This document shows, in pieces, positions 58,283-64,000 of a DNA stretch of 64,000 nucleotides. Source of the DNA: Clostridiales bacterium. GTDB taxonomy: Bacteria > Bacillota > Clostridia > Lachnospirales > Lachnospiraceae. The DNA is taken from NCBI GenBank assembly GCA_018372435.1, contig JAHAJA010000001.1, positions 186,001 to 250,000 on the forward strand, read 5' to 3'. The first letter of the stretch is position 1. Each line of letters begins with the position of its first letter. The notes under the pieces were generated by a model that was not told the origin of the DNA, searched no databases, and saw nothing but the letters and a program-made list of their open reading frames with translations. The translations under genes were made by a program, and so were the position numbers.

Positions 58283-59584
58283 ATGAAAAGACCAAAGATT
58301 GGAGTTATGCGATTACTAGTATTAATGGTGTTATGCTGTGCACTAATGGTAGGAAACTTTATTATACCAAACCAGGTGGCAGAGGCAGCAACTAAAAAAG
58401 CAACAATAAGTGTAAAAGAACTGACAATACCTGTTGGTAAAATGGACAGTAAGGTTTATTGGAACAAAAATTCATGGGAAATAAATAATGGAGAGGAGCT
58501 TACTGTAAAAAACAAAATAAAAGGAGCAACGTATCAATTTACATCTAGCAACTCCAAAGTTGTAAAAATCAGTAAAGCTGGTGGTTTTTTAACAGGAGTT
58601 AAGGCTGGAAGTGCAACAATTACCTGTACACAGACTTATAAGAATAAAAAGACTACAGTAGGGAAATGTAAGGTTACTGTCAAAAACGCTACATTGATGT
58701 CGGAAGATGCGGTGTTCCCTGTTGGAAGCGGTGGATTTGATCTAGCAGACTATTATAGTTCTTCAGATGCTATGTTTACTATAGCATATCGAAATCCAAA
58801 GGCTACTTATACAGTAACATCAGATAGTAGTAACTTTACTATTAATGAAAAGAAATACGATGCTTCATCGGCAAAAGATGTCACAGACAATGACGAATAT
58901 AAATCTGTACTTAAGGATTATATTGGAAAACGTTATTTTTATGGATATCAGTTTAAAGCAGAAAAAGCAGGTACATATACAATTACAGTAAAAGAAACAT
59001 ATAATAAGAAAACAAAAACCTTAGGTAGCTTTAAAGTAGAAATAAAAGATGTTAGTATTGCTGAACCGAATGTAGAGCTACTGGTAGACAATTATATCAA
59101 CGTATTTAACTTACTTAACTATACGAATGCAAGTTCATTATATTATTTTGAAATAAAGGATTATGATAAAACAAATCCAGAGAATAATGTATTAGATCTT
59201 ATTCAAGATGAAAGCTCATTATATCTACGCGGTAATAAAACGGGTACCGGCGAAGTAATAATAAGAGAAGGATCAGAAGAAGGAGCCGTTATAGGAACTG
59301 TTACTGTTGTTGTAGCTGAGGCACCTTGTGAAAGCATTACTTTAGAATCTGAGGAATACACGGCATATGTAGGTGATTATTTTAATATATATTATGATTT
59401 AGAGCCTTGGGAAACTACAGATAAGGTTACCATTGAGTCTGATAATTCCAAAGTTTTAAAAGTAGAATACAATCAAGAAGAACAATCATGGGAATATACA
59501 CCTTTGATGGCTGGAGAAGCAAAAATCACAATTAGATGTGGAAACCAATCCGTAGTAACTAAGGTTATAGTTGAAGAGTGGTAG
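58283..59584 (+). CDS. Secreted protein with bacterial Ig-like (BIG2) domains
   Basis: A 433-residue exported protein. Signal peptide about 1-35, cleavage near AEAATK. The first Ig-like domain (about 40-140) ends with the BIG2 hallmark TSSNSKVVKISKAGGFLTGVKAGSATITC. Two further beta-rich units (about 145-255 and 340-433) keep the pattern SDNSKVLKVEYNQ...LMAGEAKITIRCG. No catalytic residues, wall-sorting motif or transmembrane tail are visible, so it is probably an adhesive or scaffold-type secreted protein. AGAGGAG precedes the ATG. Monocistronic, with promoter and terminator. Confidence 0.8.
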   Translation: MKRPKIGVMRLLVLMVLCCALMVGNFIIPNQVAEAATKKATISVKELTIPVGKMDSKVYWNKNSWEINNGEELTVKNKIKGATYQFTSSNSKVVKISKAGGFLTGVKAGSATITCTQTYKNKKTTVGKCKVTVKNATLMSEDAVFPVGSGGFDLADYYSSSDAMFTIAYRNPKATYTVTSDSSNFTINEKKYDASSAKDVTDNDEYKSVLKDYIGKRYFYGYQFKAEKAGTYTITVKETYNKKTKTLGSFKVEIKDVSIAEPNVELLVDNYINVFNLLNYTNASSLYYFEIKDYDKTNPENNVLDLIQDESSLYLRGNKTGTGEVIIREGSEEGAVIGTVTVVVAEAPCESITLESEEYTAYVGDYFNIYYDLEPWETTDKVTIESDNSKVLKVEYNQEEQSWEYTPLMAGEAKITIRCGNQSVVTKVIVEEW

Positions 59585-59655
59585 GATTTAAAGAACATAT
59601 AAGTTGAGGCTACTTATGGAGAAGAACGAATACTAAAAAATAAAATTACTACACA

Positions 59656-59706
59656 AAAAGTCTTTGTAAAATTGCTATATAAGCAATCGTGCAAAGGCTT
59701 TTTTTG
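59656..59706 (+). terminator. Terminator after the BIG2-type gene
   Basis: AAAAAGTCTTTG pairs with CAAAGGCTTTTTTT, and an inner ATTGCT-ATATA-AGCAAT stem closes the structure. A T-run ends it at about 59699-59705. Confidence 0.82.
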
Positions 59707-59766
59707 CGTCAATTTTATCTTATGCATGTTATTAATAAACTAAGCTATCTATAAAATGCACACTAA

Positions 59767-59782
59767 ATGCACACGTGTGCAT
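59767..59782. promoter_or_regulatory. Perfect 16-base palindrome upstream of the LacI gene
   Basis: ATGCACAC followed by GTGTGCAT. Half-sites TGCAC/GTGCA recur at 59757-59761 and 59789-59793, so up to two regulator dimers may bind. It lies about 30 bases before the -35, a likely autoregulatory site. Confidence 0.65.
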
Positions 59783-59909
59783 AAATAGTGCATAATTATA
59801 TGCATATATATATTGACATTCTGGTCTGTTATAGGGTATATTGAGGATAGTTGATGGAGATAGTACAAGATTAGATTCTATGAAGTAATTATAGATTAGG
59901 AGGAGTTTG

Positions 59910-60950
59910 ATGAAACGAGTTACGATTCAAGATATTGCAGCTAAGTTAGAGTTATCTAGAAATACCGTTGCAAAGGCTCTAAATGGTGGAGAGGTCTCAA
60001 ATGCTACTAGAATGACAGTGATACAGAAGGCTTATGAGATGGGCTATGAAAAATTAGATGCTACAATGATTGAGCAAGCAAAAGGGTTATCGAAGAAAAA
60101 TGTCGGTGGTACCATATTGGTTTTGTTTAACCGAGCAGAATCCACCTTCTGGAATAAAATCATTACTGGAATCAGTGATGAGATTAATGATAATGGTTAT
60201 CGCATGCAGATGTATATTGTTGAAGAAGATGATTTGAATGCAACAGAAACATTAAAAGCTGCATCAGAGGATACGAAAGGGATTATTCTTCTGTGTAGGT
60301 TCCCAGTATCATTTATTGAAGGGTTAGCCATAAGTAAATTACCAATCACCATGTTCAATGCACCAAAGAATGGGGAAGAATATCTACGTTTTGGTAATAT
60401 TATAGCAATTGAAGGTAGACATGCTATCGCGGCTATCGTGCAGGAACTGATTAACCAAGGAAAACGAACATTTTCTTTTGTTGGATGCAGTGACGCATCA
60501 ATGAGTATTTCGATGCGTTATGAAGGAATGAGACAGACGCTTGTAGCCAATGCTATATCCATAGAAGAATCTTTAATGTTAACTAAGGGAGAGCCAAACA
60601 GTTACTATAACTTTAGTGTGATCGAGGAAAATATAGAAAGGCTTCCTTATTTTCCAGAGGTGTTTGTCTGTGTAGATGATGACGTAGCAAAATATGTAGC
60701 AACAGCCTTAATGAAAAAGGATATGAAACTCGCCAAGGATATCATAATTGTAGGGTTTGATAATACCATCGAACCTGAATTCTTTAAGTCGGATATTATT
60801 ACCGTAGAGATAAGGATGGAGGCACTTGGAAGACGTTTGGTATCAACAACATTAGAAAAGATAACCCATCCGGAACTTGATAACGCGATTATTACCGTTG
60901 CCACGTATCCTGTACCAAGAAGGATGTGCAACGACAGACATATAACATAA
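59910..60950 (+). CDS. LacI family transcriptional regulator
   Basis: A 346-residue repressor. The N-terminal HTH and hinge are VTIQDIAAKLELSRNTVAKALNG, with the unusual SRNTVAKAL instead of SxxTVSRxL. The periplasmic-binding-like sensor domain (about 65-340) has FNRAESTFWNKIITGISDEI, IEGRHAIAAIVQELINQG and VFVCVDDDVAKYVA. GATTAGGAGG fits the ATG; a TTG three bases earlier is possible. It precedes a GH113-type enzyme and an ABC exporter in the same direction, so the ligand is probably a sugar derived from mannan-type substrates. Confidence 0.9.
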   Translation: MKRVTIQDIAAKLELSRNTVAKALNGGEVSNATRMTVIQKAYEMGYEKLDATMIEQAKGLSKKNVGGTILVLFNRAESTFWNKIITGISDEINDNGYRMQMYIVEEDDLNATETLKAASEDTKGIILLCRFPVSFIEGLAISKLPITMFNAPKNGEEYLRFGNIIAIEGRHAIAAIVQELINQGKRTFSFVGCSDASMSISMRYEGMRQTLVANAISIEESLMLTKGEPNSYYNFSVIEENIERLPYFPEVFVCVDDDVAKYVATALMKKDMKLAKDIIIVGFDNTIEPEFFKSDIITVEIRMEALGRRLVSTTLEKITHPELDNAIITVATYPVPRRMCNDRHIT

Positions 60951-60954
60951 TAAT

Positions 60955-61010
60955 AGTCTTTTTACGATAAAGACTTCACAATTGCCTATTAATAGCAATA
61001 GAAGGAGAGA
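60955..61010 (+). promoter_or_regulatory. Double hairpin between LacI and GH113 genes
   Basis: AGTCTTT pairs with AAAGACT (60956-60977 region), then ATTGC pairs with GCAAT around CTATTAATA (60981-61001). GACTTCACAATTGCCTA resembles the right arm of the dispersed repeat at 741-758. It may attenuate or process the operon. Confidence 0.45.
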
Positions 61011-61017
61011 AAACAAT

Positions 61018-61944
61018 ATGGATTTTATAAAAGGATTTACATTCAAGTTAAACCCAAGTAAGACACAAAAATTTGCAGGAGAGGAGACAAAAGAGTCTCT
61101 GAAAACTTTGGTAGATACTACAGGTTGCGATACCATTATCTTAGCTTTTATCGCTTTACAAGATACCCCTCAATCAGAGGAGATTGATTATATAGGGGAA
61201 CATATTCCTACAGACGAGGAGCTCCTAAGTGTCATTGATTATGCAAGAAAACTAGGTCTTAAGATTATTCTAAAGCCAATGCTTAATTGCCGAGACGGAG
61301 TGTGGAGAGCACATATTAACTTCTTTGATGTAGAAGTTCCTTGTGAGCCAAAGTGGAGTAAATGGTTTGCAAATTATGAAAAATATATTCTTAAATATGC
61401 TGAAATTGCAGAGAGAACTCATTGTGAAATGTTTATGGTGGGGTGTGAGTTGGTTCAAACAGAAAGAAAAGAGGAATACTGGAGGAATCTAGTTCAAAAA
61501 GTAAGAAAAGTATATAATGGCCTTGTTACATATAATACAGATAAGTACCAAGAAAATCAGGTTAAGTGGTGGGATTGCCTCGACGTGATATCATCTAGTG
61601 GATATTACCCACAAACAAGATGGGAAGAAAACCTAGATCGCATTGAAAAGGTGGTAAAACAATATAATAAACCATTTTTCTTTGCGGAATGTGGTTGTAT
61701 GTGTGTGAAAGGGTGCCAAGAGGTACCAAATGACTGGACATTTGAAGGTGAAGTAGATTTGAAGGTACAAGCAGATTATTTTAAGACGATGTTTGAGACT
61801 GTAAAGGCACGAGAATGGGTGGAAGGCTATGGAATTTGGGACTGGAGTTCTAACTTTAGAGAAGACTTACCAGAAGAGAGAGGATATAGCGTGTATGATA
61901 AGCCTTCATCTAAGGTAATCAAGGAGTTTTATCAAACTCTGTAA
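61018..61944 (+). CDS. Glycoside hydrolase family 113-like (beta-mannanase type)
   Basis: A 308-residue TIM-barrel enzyme without signal peptide, so cytoplasmic. It starts KGFTFKLNPSKTQKF and shows acid/base Glu144 in MFMVGCELVQTE and nucleophile Glu224 in KPFFFAECGC, spaced 80 residues as in GH113. The aromatic strip WWDCLDVISSSGYYP and WVEGYGIWDWSSNF fits substrate contacts. Substrates could be manno-oligosaccharides; xylanase-like annotation is an alternative. GAAGGAGAG precedes the ATG at 61018. It is located between the LacI regulator and an ABC half-exporter. Confidence 0.8.
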   Translation: MDFIKGFTFKLNPSKTQKFAGEETKESLKTLVDTTGCDTIILAFIALQDTPQSEEIDYIGEHIPTDEELLSVIDYARKLGLKIILKPMLNCRDGVWRAHINFFDVEVPCEPKWSKWFANYEKYILKYAEIAERTHCEMFMVGCELVQTERKEEYWRNLVQKVRKVYNGLVTYNTDKYQENQVKWWDCLDVISSSGYYPQTRWEENLDRIEKVVKQYNKPFFFAECGCMCVKGCQEVPNDWTFEGEVDLKVQADYFKTMFETVKAREWVEGYGIWDWSSNFREDLPEERGYSVYDKPSSKVIKEFYQTL

Positions 61945-61960
61945 GGAAGGAAAGGATAGA

Positions 61961-63748
61961 ATGACAACAGAGAAAATGGATTTTGAGACGGAAGGCACTC
62001 TTACAGAAGAATTTGAAAAAAACAAACATAACTCCTTAAAACTATTGTTAAACATATACAAAGGTAACTATGGTAAATTATTGATATCCTCTTTCTTCTT
62101 TGTACTAAAACATACGCCAGCGTGGGCAATGCCTATTGCCATTGCAGGAATTGTGGATGTTGCTACGAATCCCGGAGATTATCATGTGGGAAAAATTGCG
62201 TATTATGTAGGAATTATGGTGATATTAATTGTTCAAAACATACCTACAAACTACATATATGTAAGGATGTATAGTTTGGCAATTCGTGATGTGGAGGCAA
62301 GGCTTCGTGGAAGTTTAATACGTAAGCTGCAGCAATTGTCCATAGGTTATCATAAGAATATGCAGTCAGGAAGACTGCAATCAAAGATTATTCGTGACGT
62401 AGAAGCAGTAGAGTCAATGTCAACACAAGTATTTACCAGTTTATTGGCAATTATTATAAATATAATTGTTGCGTTTTCTGTAATTATTACAAAGAATATG
62501 GTAGTATTTTTATTCTTTCTTGTTACTATACCGATTGCGGTAATTACAATTATTGCATTTCGAAAAAAGATAAGGTTAAGGAATACTGAGTTTCGTAAAG
62601 AGATGGAAGAAACCTCAGCAAAAGTAATTGAGATGGTGGAGCTGATTCCAGTTACTAGAGCATATAGCGTTGAGGAAAAGGAAATTAATCGTTTGGAGGA
62701 GCAAATTAGTAAGGTTGCCCACAAAGGGTATAAACTAGATGTAATACAATCTCTCTTTGGTTCCGTAAGTTGGGTAATCTTCCAACTCTTTCAAGTGTTG
62801 TGTCTGGCTTTCACAGGAACTCTCGCATATAAGGGGAAAATCAGTGTTGGTGACATTGTACTTTATCAAACGTATTTTTCGACCATAGTAAATAGTATCT
62901 CACAGATTGCTAATCTAGTACCAATCTTCACGAAAGGAATAGAATCCCTTAATTCCATCGGTGATATTCTTACCGTTCATGATGTGGAGAGCTATAAGGG
63001 AAAGCGTAAGGTGAAGAAACTAGAAGGATGTTATGAGTTCAATGATGTGGTCTATTCTTATGGAGACGGAGAAAAGAATGTATTAAATCACTTTAATCTC
63101 CAAGTAAATAAGGGAGAAACGATAGCTTTGGTTGGTGGTTCTGGGGCTGGAAAAACAACAATAATGAATCTTATTATTGGGTTCTTAAAACCAACAGAGG
63201 GAACTGTACTTATTGATGGAAAAGATATGAGGGAGTTAGACATTCGCAGTTATCGCAGATTTATGGCAGTGGTACCTCAAGAAAGTATCTTGTTTGCGGA
63301 TACACTTCGAAACAATATAACTTATGGTTTAGATTCTATTTCAGAAGCACAACTCGATCAAGTATTGCAACAAACTAGTTTGAAGGAATTGGTAGATTCC
63401 CTCCCAATGGGATTGGATACAGTAATAGGAGAACATGGCGGAAAGTTATCTGGTGGTCAAAGACAAAGAATATCCATTGCAAGAGCATTACTTAGAGATC
63501 CAGAGGTTGTACTTCTAGATGAGGCAACCTCAGCACTGGATAGTATCTCTGAATTAAAGATACAGGATTCTTTAGAAATACTTACTAAGGATAAGACCAC
63601 GTTTGTAGTTGCCCATCGTCTATCAACAATTAAGAATGCAGACAAAATTGTTGTACTTAAGGAAGGAAACGTAGAAGAAATCGGTACCTATGCACAGCTG
63701 ATGGAGAAAAAGGGTGAATTCTATAAACTTAAAACCTTACAGTCTTAA
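61961..63748 (+). CDS. ABC half-exporter, homodimer type
   Basis: A 595-residue exporter subunit. Six transmembrane helices lie in about 45-340, then an ATPase with Walker A VGGSGAGKTTIMN, signature KLSGGQRQRIS and a complete Walker B EVVLLDEATSALD. All motifs are canonical, so it can function as a homodimer. The N-terminal 30 residues are acidic. It is encoded 16 bases after the GH113 gene, with AAGGAAAGG, suggesting the same transcript. Export coupled to a cytoplasmic glycosidase is odd, as importers would be expected; the transported substrate is unknown. Confidence 0.9.
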   Translation: MTTEKMDFETEGTLTEEFEKNKHNSLKLLLNIYKGNYGKLLISSFFFVLKHTPAWAMPIAIAGIVDVATNPGDYHVGKIAYYVGIMVILIVQNIPTNYIYVRMYSLAIRDVEARLRGSLIRKLQQLSIGYHKNMQSGRLQSKIIRDVEAVESMSTQVFTSLLAIIINIIVAFSVIITKNMVVFLFFLVTIPIAVITIIAFRKKIRLRNTEFRKEMEETSAKVIEMVELIPVTRAYSVEEKEINRLEEQISKVAHKGYKLDVIQSLFGSVSWVIFQLFQVLCLAFTGTLAYKGKISVGDIVLYQTYFSTIVNSISQIANLVPIFTKGIESLNSIGDILTVHDVESYKGKRKVKKLEGCYEFNDVVYSYGDGEKNVLNHFNLQVNKGETIALVGGSGAGKTTIMNLIIGFLKPTEGTVLIDGKDMRELDIRSYRRFMAVVPQESILFADTLRNNITYGLDSISEAQLDQVLQQTSLKELVDSLPMGLDTVIGEHGGKLSGGQRQRISIARALLRDPEVVLLDEATSALDSISELKIQDSLEILTKDKTTFVVAHRLSTIKNADKIVVLKEGNVEEIGTYAQLMEKKGEFYKLKTLQS

Positions 63749-64000
63749 GTGATTTGAACTGAATATTGACAATGTATAATTTAGTTAATGATGCTATATG
63801 AAATATCCGCTTTTGGAGCAAATTCTTCACTTGCAAAGAAGGTGGCAAGCAATAAAATAGAGGATACTGTGGAGGTATCAGAAGTAGCGGTATAGAATGA
63901 GAAAGGTGCTGTTACACTAAGAAATTTCTTAGTGTGACAGCACTTTTATAGTTTGTTGATATAATTGTTGTTACAGTTTGATAAATAATTTAATAAACTT
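63749..64000. other. Downstream region with strong terminator
   Basis: A 34-codon frame at 63791-63895 lacks a ribosome site. A long hairpin at 63902-63948 closes the operon. Nothing else is visible to the window end. Confidence 0.6.
63902..63948 (+). terminator. Strong terminator after the ABC exporter
   Basis: AAAGGTGCTGTTACACTAAG pairs with CTTAGTGTGACAGCACTTTT around AAATTT with only a G-U/A-C-type interruption, and is usable in both directions. Confidence 0.8.

Larger units (their letters stand above)
59585..59909. other. Intergenic region with terminator and LacI operator candidates
   Basis: No gene. A terminator for the BIG2 gene lies at 59656-59706. Further on, the palindrome at 59767-59782 and the promoter TTGACA (59813-59818) with TATATT about 18 bases downstream control the LacI-type gene. 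Confidence 0.6.

Noticed and set aside
63791..63895. 34-codon frame after the last ABC gene
   Set aside because: No Shine-Dalgarno, no recognisable domain; could be a remnant, but not supportable.

Overview
The window is AT-rich and gene-dense. It looks like chromosome of an anaerobic, motile, polysaccharide-degrading clostridium, most likely a Lachnospiraceae member close to Lachnoclostridium (Clostridium) phytofermentans. This is inferred from family content, not from a database match: fused 2-oxoacid:ferredoxin oxidoreductase, rubrerythrin, mutS2, CheX, YhaM, a B12-type radical SAM protein, a VanW protein with a G5-like region, and secreted and cytoplasmic glycoside hydrolases (GH5, GH113). 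Shine-Dalgarno sites are strong (AGGAGG-like), and ATG, GTG and TTG starts all occur. I saw no rRNA, tRNA, CRISPR array, transposase or integrase.

Layout. 1-20 kb is mostly conserved core: the start of asnS (cut by the window edge), radical SAM/B12 protein, endonuclease III, a DnaQ-like exonuclease, a VanW wall protein, an AIR-synthase-like protein, an Lrp regulator with an aminotransferase, cheX, trmL, a leftward mutS2-response regulator-histidine kinase operon, an HtrA-like protein that has lost its catalytic residues, yhaM and rlmD.

20-41 kb is accessory and visibly reshuffled. A GNAT gene and its 3' flank recur 8 kb downstream as a twice-deleted remnant. Between the copies lie a MerR regulator facing a heterodimeric ABC exporter (through a textbook 19-bp-spacer MerR promoter), an amidinotransferase-fold enzyme, a DUF6506 protein and a nitroreductase. 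Further on are a TetR-CPBP-serine hydrolase block, an AAC(3)-type acetyltransferase, a deoxynucleoside kinase, remains of an alkylation-repair pair (ogt/alkA-like), a protein with a long Cys-Pro triplet repeat, a 5'-truncated GNAT, a MacB/FtsX-type ABC protein, and an S51-type peptidase divergent from a WYL regulator.

41-50 kb carries redox and repair functions: 2-oxoacid oxidoreductase, rubrerythrin, a TetR-flavoprotein operon with two clear palindromic operators, an HTH-DUF4180 pair, a NUDIX hydrolase and fused MsrAB. 49.6-64 kb carries carbohydrate and signalling functions: a secreted GH5 enzyme with duplicated trefoil-like modules around a beta-gamma-crystallin-like domain, a kinase-regulator-kinase cluster, a sigma factor flanked by two DUF4367-like proteins, a BIG2-type secreted protein, and a LacI regulator-GH113-ABC exporter cluster.

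The most unusual items are the Cys-Pro repeat protein, the inactivated HtrA-like protein, the duplicated and decayed GNAT locus, the paired intergenic hairpins before DUF6506 and nitroreductase, and the MerR/ABC/amidinotransferase block as a possible small-molecule defence or export unit. Coordinates and motif calls were read by eye; family names rest on recognised motifs.
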